Origin: Bacillus sp. FJAT-44742
GTDB lineage: Bacteria > Bacillota > Bacilli > Bacillales > Marinococcaceae
Direction of reading: 5' to 3'
Assembly: GCF_002797315.1 (NCBI RefSeq)
Contig: NZ_KZ454936.1
Span: 1,363,133 to 1,427,132, forward strand
DNA length: 64,000 nucleotides
In this document: in pieces, positions 17,698-26,939 of the stretch
Position numbering within the stretch: the first letter of the stretch is position 1
How the letters are laid out: the number at the start of each line of letters is the position of its first letter
Notes under the pieces: model-generated
What the model was told of the DNA's origin: nothing
What the model saw: the letters and a program-made list of their open reading frames with translations, nothing else
Database searches by the model: none
Program-made: the position numbers and the translations under genes

Positions 17698-18184
17698 TCA
17701 CTCCTTCAAACATGTTAATAAATTGACAGTCACCTTTCAAAGCCCCAAGACCGGGGTATTTTTCTCCTGAATCTCAAGTAACACTTTTATTTGGACTATA
17801 TTTCATATCTCTTCGATTTCTTTGAAAAATCAAGTACTTCCTATGAAGGAAGACCTGACTCATTTGAAGCATGTAATAGAACATTTATGCTATATCTAGT
17901 ATCCACTAGTAAGAATATTATTTTCTCTGTTGGAAAACATGAATCCATAAATAATGTAATTTTCCATCGATGCTTACATTATACGTTTCCCTCTTAACGG
18001 CAATCAAAACGGTAGTATTTTCGCATTTTTCTCTCATTGTTCTTAGGGTAGGAAACATTTGAATAAATTTCCTCAATTATAACCAATATACCAGTGTAAG
18101 GGTTTAAACATTTCGTCCGCTGGTTTAACTTTCCCATACTCACTGCAAAGAGAGGTCTTAGGAAGAAAGAAAGGTGAATGAACA
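17698..18184. other. Intergenic region before the ger operon
   Basis: About 490 bases. CATACTC at about 18135 resembles the -10 of forespore sigma-G promoters, as expected for a ger operon, but no convincing -35 was found. Short plus-strand frames here lack ribosome sites. Confidence 0.35.
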
Positions 18185-19678
18185 TTGAGGAGATGGATGC
18201 ATAAACGATACGCTGCTAAAACTGAACAAACAACCGTCTCTGAACTTATGGAAAAGCTTGGGTCATCGGAAGACTTTGTACATTCGTTTCATAGTTCGTC
18301 AAAGACTCCGTTTTGGATCTCTTATTTTCAAACTCTTATTGACCCCTCTGCTCTTCACCATGACATATTGCCACAACTGCAAGGTGCTCCTTTTAAAAAT
18401 CTTAATGAACTAACTGGAAAGCTCCCCTTTAATCAAATAGTCATAACAGAGGATAATAAAGAGATTGAAAATAAATTATTAGAGGGCTACATTTCCATTC
18501 AAACAGAAGAAAACAAGGACAGTTGTTTACTCATTCCTGCTTTCTCAACAGAGAAGCGCGACATTTCGCTCCCTGAAGTGGAATTCAGTGTATTAGGTCC
18601 TAAAGACTCCTTTGTAGAATCCATTGATTCAAACATCAATTTGGTAAGAAAAAGACTTCCAGATAAAAATCTTACTTTAAAGGAATTTCGTGTGGGAAGC
18701 TTATCGAAAACAAAGGTAGCTGTGATATACATAGAAGGGATTGCAGACCCTGAAAATGTAAATACCATGATCCAACGTATCCGCGATATTGAATACGATC
18801 ATATCAGTGATAGTGCTTATATTAACCAAATGATTGAAGACAATTCGAATTCACCTTTCCCTCAACTAATTGATACTGAGAGGCCCGACCGTGTAACTGC
18901 TGTTTTGGCTGAAGGGAAGGTAGCTGTTTTAGTCGATGGCTCGCCTACTGCCATCACAGGACCAACTACTCTTATTGAGTTTTTTTCATCCTTTGATGAC
19001 TATTTTTTAAGCTGGCATATTGCATCTGCGTTCCGGCTTATTCGCCTCTTTGCTGTTGCTTTCAGCGTACTGGCAACACCCATTTATGTTGCCGTTATCA
19101 CTTACCATGCAGCTTTAATACCTAGGGATTTATTATCCACTTTAATAATGTCACGAGAAGCGATACCTTTCCCCCCAATAATTGAAGCAATATTTTTAGA
19201 GCTGACCATTGAGCTGCTTCGTGAAGCAGGGGCTAGACTACCTACAAAAGTAGGTCAAACCATTGGTATTGTAGGAGGAATTGTAATTGGAACAGCAGCT
19301 GTGGAGGCAGGATTAACAAGCAATGTATTGCTAATTATTGTAGCACTTGCTGCACTTGCTTCCTTTACGACTCCTATTTATAGAATTGGTAATACAATTA
19401 GGCTTATTCGATTCCCCTTTCTTTTAATAGCGCAACTATGGGGAGTGATTGGAATTTCTTTAGGAATGGCCTTTCTTCTAGTTCATTTATTAGGCCTTAC
19501 ATCACTTGGAAGACCATATTTAGCTCCCATTTATCCATTACGGCTTCCCGACTTAAAAGATTCATTTATTCGCCTTCCTTTTACCAAACAATCGATAAGG
19601 CCAAAGCAAGTTCGACCTCAGAGTCCTTATCGCTTTAACAAAGCTCAAGCCCAGCAAAAGAAGGATATTGATGATTAA
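18185..19678 (+). CDS. gerKA: Spore germinant receptor A subunit
   Basis: 497 residues, GerA/GerKA/GerBA family (A subunit of a nutrient germinant receptor in the inner spore membrane). The soluble N-terminal domain (1-260) includes the DSNINLVRKRLPDKNL and AVLVDGSPTAITGPTTLIEFF stretches; four to five membrane helices follow, with REAIPFPPIIEAIFLELTIELLREAGARLP conserved around 330-355 (shown here in two parts in the family). The TTG start follows AAAGGTG. It is the first of three genes. The choice among gerA, gerB and gerK names is arbitrary. Confidence 0.93.
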   Translation: MRRWMHKRYAAKTEQTTVSELMEKLGSSEDFVHSFHSSSKTPFWISYFQTLIDPSALHHDILPQLQGAPFKNLNELTGKLPFNQIVITEDNKEIENKLLEGYISIQTEENKDSCLLIPAFSTEKRDISLPEVEFSVLGPKDSFVESIDSNINLVRKRLPDKNLTLKEFRVGSLSKTKVAVIYIEGIADPENVNTMIQRIRDIEYDHISDSAYINQMIEDNSNSPFPQLIDTERPDRVTAVLAEGKVAVLVDGSPTAITGPTTLIEFFSSFDDYFLSWHIASAFRLIRLFAVAFSVLATPIYVAVITYHAALIPRDLLSTLIMSREAIPFPPIIEAIFLELTIELLREAGARLPTKVGQTIGIVGGIVIGTAAVEAGLTSNVLLIIVALAALASFTTPIYRIGNTIRLIRFPFLLIAQLWGVIGISLGMAFLLVHLLGLTSLGRPYLAPIYPLRLPDLKDSFIRLPFTKQSIRPKQVRPQSPYRFNKAQAQQKKDIDD

Positions 19679-19701
19679 TCTCCAAAGGAGGGAATAGAAA
19701 C

Positions 19702-20793
19702 GTGTCTTCCGTGGTTGCAGAACGTCACTTAATTCCTCCGTTTTTCGTATTATTTATCTTTAACTCCATGCAAGTAGGAGTAGGTATACTAGGTTTTACC
19801 CGAAATATAGCCGAAGATGCAGGTTATGATGCCTGGATATCTGTTCTTCTGTCTGGACTAAGCATCGCCGCAGCTATTGGTTTAATCTTCAGTGTTTTAA
19901 ACAAAGGAAAAGGCGATATACTATCTATTCATCAGGATTTGTTCGGCAAATGGTTTGGTGGTTTACTGAGCTGTTTTTTCATTCTATACTTTCTCTCTTT
20001 GGCCTTGGTCGTAACGAGAACGTATATAGAAGTGATACAAGTTTGGGTATTTCCTACTATGCCTACTTGGGCGATGGCGTTTGGTTTATTGCTGCTATGC
20101 TTTTACGTGGTAACCAAAGGCTTTCGTCTGGTTGTAGGTCTTTGTTTTATCGGAACCATAATTTCTCTTTTAACCCTTATCTCATTATTGCCTGCTTTGG
20201 AGTTTGCTAATTACCGAAATGTTTTACCTGTACTAGACCATAGCATGATTGACTTGTTATCGGGTACTAAAGCCATGATACTTAGTTTCCTTGGTATAAA
20301 GTTAGTTTTCTTTTACTATCCTTTTATCAAAAATCCAGAACAAGCTATGAAATGGGCGCAAGTCGGAAACATAATTACAACATTTACTTATCTTTTCATC
20401 GCCTTTATCACCTTTGTGTTCTTTAGCCAAGAACAGCTTGAAATAACGATTTGGGCAACCATCTCTCTTTGGCAAATTTTTGAGTTTCCTTTTTTAGAAC
20501 GATTTGAGTATACCGGAATTTCCCTATGGTTGTTAGTGGTAATTCCTAATATCTGTTTAGCACTGTGGGCTGCCAGCCGAGGGATACGTCTTCTCTTTTT
20601 CTTTAATCAACGAAGGATACTCTTTTTGTTATTAATCATTGTATTGCTTGGCGCTATTTTGTTTCAAACCCGACAGCAAATTGACAACCTTAATTTATAT
20701 GTTGCTGAAGCTGGCTTTTACTTTGTATATGTGTATATTCCTTTTTTATGGGTAGCTCAACGTATCATAATGAAGGTGAGGAGAAGAGTGTGA
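19702..20793 (+). CDS. gerKB: Spore germinant receptor B subunit (permease-like)
   Basis: 363 residues with ten hydrophobic helices, APC-superfamily-like endospore germination permease. It starts 24 bases after the A subunit with a GTG after AAAGGAGGG. The B subunit is thought to contribute the ligand-binding site in the inner membrane. Its stop codon overlaps the start of the C subunit gene. Confidence 0.93.
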   Translation: MSSVVAERHLIPPFFVLFIFNSMQVGVGILGFTRNIAEDAGYDAWISVLLSGLSIAAAIGLIFSVLNKGKGDILSIHQDLFGKWFGGLLSCFFILYFLSLALVVTRTYIEVIQVWVFPTMPTWAMAFGLLLLCFYVVTKGFRLVVGLCFIGTIISLLTLISLLPALEFANYRNVLPVLDHSMIDLLSGTKAMILSFLGIKLVFFYYPFIKNPEQAMKWAQVGNIITTFTYLFIAFITFVFFSQEQLEITIWATISLWQIFEFPFLERFEYTGISLWLLVVIPNICLALWAASRGIRLLFFFNQRRILFLLLIIVLLGAILFQTRQQIDNLNLYVAEAGFYFVYVYIPFLWVAQRIIMKVRRRV

Positions 20794-21887
20794 GAAAGCT
20801 GTGTAATCATATTATCTTGGTCTTGGTTCTTTGCACTCTTGGGGCTTGTGTGAATCAGGAAATTATTGATGAGATTCAACTCATCAGTACCATAGGATAT
20901 GATTTTCTCCAGGAGGATCTCGTGGAGGGGAGTGTAAGCATTCCTATATACGGACCTGGTCAGGAACTACATCAAGGTGAGGGAAGCGTAAGGAGTGAAA
21001 CAATTTCCGGGATAGCCCGTACAAGCAAAGACCTTCGCGCACAACTAAACACAAGATCCCGCCATGAACTAAATAGCAGCAAACTTGCCGTTGTCCTTTA
21101 CAATGATGAATTGGCTAAACACGGGATTATGGAACTGGTTGATACCTTGCGTCGCGATCCTATCATAGGTAGAAGGGTATTTCTAGCCGTATTGGAAGGG
21201 AAAACAAAACAGCTTTTGAACTTGAATTCACCATTAGAACCTGAAATTTCACAATATTTGTCTGATCTTATCAGCCAAAATACCGAAGCTCAAGGGCTTC
21301 CGAAAACCAATCTGCATGTCTACTTGTATCGTTTTAATGCTCTAGGTATGGATCCCTTTCTTCCACTGCTTGAGCAAACAGAAGACCAAGTAGAAGTGAA
21401 AGGACTGGCCATCTTAAAAGATGACAAGATGGTCACGGCTATAGATAGGGAAGAGATGTTTATCTTTAAAATGTTTGTCGAAAACTTTGATAATGGATTC
21501 TACGAGGTCACTTTGTCACCAGATGAATCCGCAGATTTATTTAATTTACAAGCCCGGTCTAGCTATCATGTAAAAAATGGAAATCAAACCCCAGAAATCA
21601 CGGTAATTTTAGATATCGAAGGGAGAATTACTGAATATTCGGGCGTTAATCTTGATGACCAAAAAGTTGAAGAGATACAACATAGAGCAGAAGAAGAACT
21701 TCAAAAACGAGCAGAAAAGCTGATTACACAGTTTCAAGCGTTAGAAGTGGATCCGATTGGTTTTGGCGATCAGGTTCGTTCAAGGACAAGAAAGTGGGAT
21801 TATGAAAACTGGAAAACTCAATACCCGCATTTAGATATCAAGGTTGAAACGAATGTACAGATCTCCAATGCAGGAGTTGTGGAGTAA
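20790..21887 (+). CDS. gerKC: Spore germinant receptor C subunit (lipoprotein)
   Basis: About 365 residues, Ger(x)C family lipoprotein. The start is GTG 20790, which overlaps the stop of the B gene (GTGA) and follows AAGGTGAGGAG. It gives a signal peptide ending in a lipobox LGAC, followed by QEIIDEIQLISTIGYD. The three-domain globular part extends to the C terminus (WKTQYPHLDIKVETNVQISN). It completes a standard ABC receptor operon. Confidence 0.93.
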   Translation: MRKLCNHIILVLVLCTLGACVNQEIIDEIQLISTIGYDFLQEDLVEGSVSIPIYGPGQELHQGEGSVRSETISGIARTSKDLRAQLNTRSRHELNSSKLAVVLYNDELAKHGIMELVDTLRRDPIIGRRVFLAVLEGKTKQLLNLNSPLEPEISQYLSDLISQNTEAQGLPKTNLHVYLYRFNALGMDPFLPLLEQTEDQVEVKGLAILKDDKMVTAIDREEMFIFKMFVENFDNGFYEVTLSPDESADLFNLQARSSYHVKNGNQTPEITVILDIEGRITEYSGVNLDDQKVEEIQHRAEEELQKRAEKLITQFQALEVDPIGFGDQVRSRTRKWDYENWKTQYPHLDIKVETNVQISNAGVVE

Positions 21888-22254
21888 GCAATATTAAGCC
21901 AAAATGCAAGAAAAAGTGATCAACAAAACAAAAGGAGAGGATAGGATGTAAAACCAAGTATGTGAAATTGGCCAAGCCATGGACCTTACATTACGTTGAA
22001 ATTAAGGACAGTAAAACCACTAAGTACAAACATCCGCAAATCTTCACTTATAGTTCAGGTGGCGTCCGTTATAATAAGCAAAAGAGCCACACTAGAGCTA
22101 TTTTCTTTTGGAATAATTATATTTTTAGTGCAACTAAAAAGTAGTTTCAAGGTTAAGATTCAATGCAATCAGAATTGAACAACAAACTAAGCTTCCCTAT
22201 GTTATGTTTTTCGATGGGGAATTTTCAATTTAATACCCGTTCCATATCCGTCGA
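21888..22254. other. Intergenic region after the ger operon
   Basis: About 370 bases with only short frames lacking ribosome sites. No clear terminator was seen directly after the C subunit. Confidence 0.4.
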
Positions 22255-22440
22255 TGTTTCAAAAAGTCATGAGACGCCTGCGGGAAAAGCAAGAGCTTAA
22301 GATCCGCCGGGACGCTCTAACCTGGCTAGCTGAAGCCTTGCCCACGGCATAGAAGACACCGTGAAGCGAATGGAGTGAAGCTTGAACGGATGTCGCACTT
22401 GTGCCTTTCGGTACAAGCGAGTATTTTTGAACAACTACGA
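22255..22440. repeat. GC-richer imperfect-palindromic intergenic repeat
   Basis: The segment starts near TTTCAAAAAGTCATGAGACG and has GC-rich blocks (CTGCGGGAAAAGC, GATCCGCCGGGACGC, GAAGCCTTGCCCACGG), ending near TTTTTGAACAACTACG. Its base composition differs sharply from the AT-rich surroundings and it has no frame. It resembles the dispersed, structured intergenic repeats seen in many Bacillaceae genomes; this is from memory of such sequences and only one copy is in this window. Confidence 0.5.
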
Positions 22441-22523
22441 CTAGAATACTGGAGACAAAAAAGAGCTTTCACCGATGGCACTTCTTATTAGCTGGGTTTT
22501 GTCCCAGACTCGATCTTTTAGTT

Positions 22524-23201
22524 TTAGTTTAAGAAGAAAAGAAAGTCCTTTCCTAACCAAACAAAGCTTCCTGCCACAAAAAAGATTGTCCCTTGGAAGA
22601 AAAACAACAGACCCCATAATGGTGCCGGGATGAATGTATACCTGGCCAGAGAACTGGCATCCCCAGCATATCGAGATGCTTTGATACTTACTACAAAGAT
22701 ATGCCACGAGCTTATCAGTGCCTGGGTTAACAGGACCAGCCCGATTCCAGTCACGATATATTCCAGGATCGTTGTATATCCTTGCTGCCATAGAAAGTAG
22801 GTAAACACCAGGGTGGAAAGGACCCATAGCCAGCCGTAGAGGTTTCTTACCCAAAAGAGTAGATTAAATAAGAGAAGGAGGAGCAGGGATATTCCTATTT
22901 CAAGATGCCATTCTTGCCTTACTGCCCATATATACAGGACAGATACGGCAGAGGCAAAAGGATAGCCTGCCAAAGCCGTGATAACTTTGCCTGCCCAGTG
23001 GTGGTGATAGGTAATGAGTCCTTCCGTGCTGTGGAATAATGATATGGTTCCTACCTTCCCGCCAGTCAGCTTCGCTGCCAGGGCATGGCCGTTTTCATGA
23101 ATAAGCGTGTGGAACAAGGAAAAGTAGGAGCCGATAATAGGGAGATACGTAAGAAAACTGATCACAAGAACTAACAATACGAATTGGATGATTTCTGTCA
23201 T
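22524..23201 (-). CDS. M50-type membrane metalloprotease-like protein
   Basis: 225 residues, mostly membrane helices. The zinc motif HENGHALAAKLTGGKVG at about residues 33-49 is of the HExxH type in variant form (HENGH) and identifies the M50B-like family seen in Firmicutes. The start at 23201 follows AGGGAAT; the longer upstream frame lacks a ribosome site. Such proteins may be intramembrane proteases, but the usual second metal motif (NxxPxxxxDG) is not visible, so activity is uncertain. Confidence 0.75.
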   Translation of the reverse strand: MTEIIQFVLLVLVISFLTYLPIIGSYFSLFHTLIHENGHALAAKLTGGKVGTISLFHSTEGLITYHHHWAGKVITALAGYPFASAVSVLYIWAVRQEWHLEIGISLLLLLLFNLLFWVRNLYGWLWVLSTLVFTYFLWQQGYTTILEYIVTGIGLVLLTQALISSWHIFVVSIKASRYAGDASSLARYTFIPAPLWGLLFFFQGTIFFVAGSFVWLGKDFLFFLN

Positions 23202-23593
23202 GGTATTCCCTCGTTTGATGTGTAATACCAAGAAGTATAACGGATTTGTTCGTAAGTAGAAAGCATGGCAAGCATATGTAGATTGAATGTGATAGGTCAG
23301 TAATGTCTGCAAAACACTGGGTAGAAGAGTGACAAAGGTGGAAGCTGTGGAGCAAGAACATATTAGCAAACACTGTAGCTCCCTGTGCTATTGATCCGCC
23401 GGTACTTCCAGGGGCACTAGAGCAGTTTGGCCAAAGCTTAGTTTGTTGTTTGTGAAACCGTGTTGGTCAGGCGGAGGAATAACTCAGGCAACCCTGTGGC
23501 TCGTTTCGATCCATCTTCATATGTAACAGGCACCACCATCCATGCAGATGCAGTGTATACAAGTCGGTATTTTATGCACCGAATAGGAAAGAG
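23202..23593. other. Intergenic region, possible decayed sequence
   Basis: About 390 bases. A minus-strand frame contains WMVVPVTYEDGSKRATGLP, which reads like a protein fragment, but there is no ribosome site or complete gene. I could not identify it. Confidence 0.3.
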
Positions 23594-23621
23594 GGAGGGG
23601 AATAACCCTCCTTGTTTTTTT
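23594..23621 (+). terminator. Short hairpin with T tract
   Basis: GGAGGG/CCCTCC stem with a six-base loop followed by TTGTTTTTTT. No gene that it would end is recognised upstream. Confidence 0.55.
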
Positions 23622-23778
23622 ATGTGCAAAAGTTAGGGGACTTCCTGCATGAAAATACCTATACCTTCTCGAACAGGCTACATACGTTAATATAGTGGTG
23701 TTGCTTTTGATGGAGCGTATGCTGTCATGTATCTGGTAAACCATGAATCTGTTATTTTTCAGAGAAAGGAAGGATAGT

Positions 23779-23994
23779 ATGTCTGAAGAAAAAAATATGG
23801 AACAATTTGAGAGTCAGACTGAGGAAAGTGAGCAGCCATCAGTTGAGGAAGAGGCACAGCCGGTTAGGAGAAGCCCGTGGGACGATTTAATGTTTGGAAG
23901 GCCAGCTGCACATGAACCTGAAGAGGAAAAGTCTCCCGAGGTAAAAGAAGAAGAGAAAGAAGTTGACGATAGACCTGGTTTTTCCTGGTTTTAA
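23779..23994 (+). CDS. Small acidic protein, unknown
   Basis: 71 residues, very rich in glutamate, with RRSPWDDLMFGR in the centre and PGFSWF at the C terminus. No signal peptide or known domain. Start ATG 23779 is preceded by GAAAGGAAGG. A hairpin follows. The aromatic-basic island in an acidic background suggests a short partner-binding motif in a disordered protein. Confidence 0.65.
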   Translation: MSEEKNMEQFESQTEESEQPSVEEEAQPVRRSPWDDLMFGRPAAHEPEEEKSPEVKEEEKEVDDRPGFSWF

Positions 23995-24022
23995 TTTTAT
24001 TTAGAAGGTAATAAGTTTGGAT

Positions 24023-24051
24023 GAGAGCACATCAGCATGCTCTCTTTTTTT
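24023..24051 (+). terminator. Terminator after the small acidic protein gene
   Basis: GAGAGCA/TGCTCTC stem followed by seven T residues. Confidence 0.75.
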
Positions 24052-24170
24052 GTGAAACGAATACATACATGGTTTATGAGGGGAAAAACTCTTTTAATTT
24101 TTACGTCTAATGAGAGGGAGTAAGAGCATACGGTTAGTTAGTAAGGACTTTTTTTAGGAGGGATAAAGAT

Positions 24171-24614
24171 ATGAAATACCCTTATGAACATTCCCATCAG
24201 CCTGAAGAAAGAGAGCAGGGATATTACGAAGAGGGTACACAAGAGGATTATGTTCTTGATGAAAGGCATCAGCACCACATGCATGATATGTGCAGGCAGT
24301 ATCATCTTCATTTTGTACAAATGCAAACCACAGACGGGAATATGTATGACGGCATAATCGAGGATTACGATAATGAAGGAGTCACCATGCTAATGCCTTA
24401 CGGGGATGAGGACTATTCCCACCACCATCAGGATGGGTACCGTCAATTCGGCTTTGGGTTTGGCGGGGGATTTGGCTCTCCATATGGATATGGGGCACCA
24501 TATGGATTTGGTCCTCCATTTGGGTTCGGCTTCCCAAGAAGGTTCAGGCGTTTCAGAAGACATCGTTTCCCTTTTCCTTTTGTCAGAGGGTTTTTCTTTC
24601 CATTCTTCTTTTAA
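24171..24614 (+). CDS. Gly/Phe-rich, His-rich protein, probable spore coat type
   Basis: 147 residues. An N-terminal acidic and histidine-rich part, a central segment (LHFVQMQTTDGNMYDGIIED) that looks like a small Sm-like beta domain, and a low-complexity C-terminal part with repeats of FGFG, YGYG and PFGFGFP ending in a basic-aromatic tail. Proteins of this composition are common in Bacillus spore coats or exosporium. The gene has its own GGAGGG site and terminator. The spore assignment is inferred from composition only. Confidence 0.6.
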   Translation: MKYPYEHSHQPEEREQGYYEEGTQEDYVLDERHQHHMHDMCRQYHLHFVQMQTTDGNMYDGIIEDYDNEGVTMLMPYGDEDYSHHHQDGYRQFGFGFGGGFGSPYGYGAPYGFGPPFGFGFPRRFRRFRRHRFPFPFVRGFFFPFFF

Positions 24615-24628
24615 TACAATCATTTGAC

Positions 24629-24666
24629 AAAAAAGCTCTTCCCGTATGCCAGGGTAAGAGCTTTTT
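24629..24666 (+). terminator. Terminator after the Gly/Phe-rich protein gene
   Basis: AAAAAGCTCTT and AAGAGCTTTTT form an 11-bp stem, with CCC/GGG further inside, and T residues at the end. Confidence 0.85.
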
Positions 24667-24784
24667 ACTATTTTTGAGATAAAGTTTGTAATAGTAAACA
24701 AATTATTGTAAGAATTTTCTGTATATGTCACAATAAATGATAGATAGGGAATACCCCTGTCAAAATTTCTGGGAGGGATAGCTG

Positions 24785-24964
24785 GTGGAAACAAAAGTGG
24801 AAGAAATCTTAAAGGCCAAAGGAATCAATGTCACTGCTGAGGAGGCTTCCGTATTGCAGAGTCAATGGGAAGGTGTGCAAAGCTTAAAAGGTGTTGATGA
24901 TGAATTTGGCCCGGATGACATTGCACTTACCCACGATCCGCGAAGGGGTGAAAAAAGTGAGTAA
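24785..24964 (+). CDS. Small amidase partner protein (AtzG/GatC-like position)
   Basis: A 59-residue frame beginning at GTG 24785, about ten bases after GGGAGGG, and ending in a TAA that overlaps the amidase start by eight bases. The sequence is helical at first (KVEEILKAKGINVTAEEASV) and ends DDIALTHDPRRGE. Size, order and coupling are those of GatC in GatCA and AtzG in AtzE-AtzG, small proteins that wrap round an amidase. Homology is weak by eye, so the family is an inference; the coding evidence is good. Confidence 0.65.
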   Translation: METKVEEILKAKGINVTAEEASVLQSQWEGVQSLKGVDDEFGPDDIALTHDPRRGEKSE

Positions 24965-26378
24965 AGAGCCTGCGCAAATGGCAATATCTGAATTAGCTCC
25001 CATGATCCGCGAGGGTGATATTTCTCCGGTTGAAATTACAGAATCCCTGTTTACCCGCATCGAGGCATTTGAAGAGCAAATTAATGCGTTTATCGAACAT
25101 GATAAAGAAAGAATCCTTTATGCATCAAAGGAAGCGGAAAAGGAAATCCAAAGTGGCAATTACAAAGGGAACCTTCACGGCATTCCACTTGCTTTAAAGG
25201 ATATTCTATATTTTAAAGACGAGACCGTGACAATGGGCTCCAACATTCATCGTGATTTTAAGCCTGATTTCGATGCCACTGTCGTATCTAAGTTAAAAGA
25301 GTCTGGCGCCCTGTTTAGCGGGAAGCTGAATATGCATGAATACGCATGGGGAGCGACCACCACGAATCCTCATTTTGGCCCGTGTAAAAATCCGTGGAAC
25401 ACGGAAAAAATACCAGGAGGCTCCAGTGGCGGGTCAGGGGCTGCGGTGGCTGCTGATATGACGATTGCCTCTCTAGGCACGGATACTGGGGGGTCCATTC
25501 GGATACCATCGTCCTCCTGCGGAATTGTAGGATTAAAGCCTACTCATGGACGTGTGAGCAAATACGGCTGCTTCCCCCTTGCCTGGTCGCTGGATCATAT
25601 TGGACCAATGACAAAAAACGTGGAAGATGCAGCGATTCTGCTTGACCATATTGCAGGCTATGACCCTAAGGATCCTACGAGCGTCAATGTACCGACAGGT
25701 GTTTATTATGACTCGCTGACTGCAGATATTAAAGGCAAGGTCATTGGAATCAATGAGGAATATTTCTTTAAGGATGTGGACAGGCCCGTAGAAGAGCAGG
25801 TTCGAAAAGCAATTAAGGAATTGGAAAGCATGGGAGCAAGGGTAGAGGAAGTTAAGATCCCAGCATTAAGACAGTCTGAGTACGCTGAAATGATTACGAT
25901 TATTACGGAAGCAAGTGCTATCCATCATCAAAACCTTATATCAAGAGAAGAGGATTTTGGAGAGGATGTTCGCTTTCTTCTGAAACTCGGTGAGCTTCCT
26001 TCTGCCATTGATTACTTGCAGGCACAGCAAATAAGAAGAAAGCTGTCGAGTGATTTTGCAGAAGTATTCAATAAGGTGGATGTGCTTATTTCCCCGACAC
26101 TCCCGTTTGCACCGCCAAACATAGGTGATAACAAGGTAATGATCAATCAAATGGAAGGGATGTTCCTTGATCATGTGATCCGATTTACTGGTCCAGGAAA
26201 TCTCACTGGACTGCCGGCACTGTCTATTCCTTGCGGATTTGTAGAGGGGATGCCTGTGGGGATGCAGATTATGGGGCCTGCCTTTAAGGAGGAAAGTGTT
26301 CTTTCTTTTGCTTATGCATATGAGCAAACCAATCCTCTTGGAGGCAAGAAACCGAATTTGGAAATCTCCTCTGTTTAA
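24957..26378 (+). CDS. Amidase-signature-family hydrolase
   Basis: About 473 residues. It carries the Ser-cisSer-Lys triad: lysine in LALKDILYF, cis-serine in PGGSSGGSGAAV, and nucleophilic serine in GTDTGGSIR. The family includes GatA, AtzE and many amide hydrolases; the substrate is unknown. Start GTG 24957 follows AAGGGG by seven bases and overlaps the small upstream gene; the ATG at 24891 would be a longer form inside that gene. Not GatA itself, because gatC and gatB are not here. Confidence 0.88.
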   Translation: MSKEPAQMAISELAPMIREGDISPVEITESLFTRIEAFEEQINAFIEHDKERILYASKEAEKEIQSGNYKGNLHGIPLALKDILYFKDETVTMGSNIHRDFKPDFDATVVSKLKESGALFSGKLNMHEYAWGATTTNPHFGPCKNPWNTEKIPGGSSGGSGAAVAADMTIASLGTDTGGSIRIPSSSCGIVGLKPTHGRVSKYGCFPLAWSLDHIGPMTKNVEDAAILLDHIAGYDPKDPTSVNVPTGVYYDSLTADIKGKVIGINEEYFFKDVDRPVEEQVRKAIKELESMGARVEEVKIPALRQSEYAEMITIITEASAIHHQNLISREEDFGEDVRFLLKLGELPSAIDYLQAQQIRRKLSSDFAEVFNKVDVLISPTLPFAPPNIGDNKVMINQMEGMFLDHVIRFTGPGNLTGLPALSIPCGFVEGMPVGMQIMGPAFKEESVLSFAYAYEQTNPLGGKKPNLEISSV

Positions 26379-26418
26379 TAAGAAGAGGGTCTGCACCAGG
26401 AGATACTTACGAGATGAG

Positions 26419-26450
26419 AAAGAGCAGCCTTTTTTAAGGGCTGCTCTTAT
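26419..26450 (+). terminator. Terminator after the amidase gene
   Basis: AAGAGCAGCC and GGCTGCTCTT form a ten-base stem with a T-rich loop, followed by TATTTATTG. It is close to an ideal hairpin. Confidence 0.75.
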
Positions 26451-26494
26451 TTATTGTTTGTTTGTATGGGGAATACAGGGCAATTCGTACAGAA

Positions 26495-26529
26495 AAAATG
26501 CTTGAATCCTTATGAAGGACTCAAGCATT
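26495..26529 (-). terminator. Minus-strand terminator after the 32-residue gene
   Basis: AATGCTTGA and TCAAGCATT pair, with ATCCTT/AAGGAC continuing the stem almost to the centre. On the minus strand it is followed by TTTTTTCT. Confidence 0.75.
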
Positions 26530-26535
26530 CGGTAT

Positions 26536-26634
26536 TTAGTCTAATGTATATAAGTTGTTTTTGATAATAGCCTGTGCCTTTTTTTCCTGGCCATCGCAAA
26601 ATCTTTGGAATAATCGACTAAAGATATTTTTCAA
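26536..26634 (-). CDS. Very small basic protein (32 residues), unknown
   Basis: A TTG-started frame coding for MKNIFSRLFQRFCDGQEKKA and twelve further residues ending YTLD. It has a perfect GGAGG seven bases upstream, a good promoter (TTGAGG, 17 bases, TACTAT) and a terminator directly behind, so it is a complete transcription unit. The N-terminal half would form an amphipathic basic helix. I do not recognise the family. Confidence 0.65.
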   Translation of the reverse strand: MKNIFSRLFQRFCDGQEKKAQAIIKNNLYTLD

Positions 26635-26939
26635 AGGTAAGACCTCCATTACGTAAGGTGTACCTTTATAGTAAGGGGAAAATTGGAATTCCTCAAATTG
26701 GCAGAGGATTCATGAAAACGAAAACAATTGAATTGTAAGCGTCATTCATATTCATTTTTCTTCTATATTCTTAGAATATCTCCTTAATTCACTAGGAAAT
26801 GAAAAAGCAGCCTTTTTGGATGAAGGCCGCGGGTTTGTGTTTACTTTGCTTGATAAACAGAGTAGGTTTTCATTTTTATAAAGTGAAACATATCAGCAGC
26901 TTCTGGGCTTTACTATTAGAACCGCTTGTTTTTGGCGAC
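26635..26939. other. Intergenic region with promoter of the 32-residue gene
   Basis: About 305 bases containing, on the minus strand, a TTGAGG/TACTAT promoter pair near 26660-26695. Nothing else recognisable. Confidence 0.45.

Noticed and set aside
17791-17997. 68-codon frame before the ger operon
   Set aside because: No start signal and no conservation features.
21962-22178. Two short frames after the ger operon
   Set aside because: No ribosome sites, overlapping each other, low-complexity composition.
22441-22854. Minus-strand frame overlapping the M50-like gene
   Set aside because: It is an out-of-frame shadow of the metalloprotease-like gene.
23438-23744. Minus-strand frames with protein-like stretches
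   Set aside because: No ribosome site and no complete domain; kept only as a note on the intergenic region.
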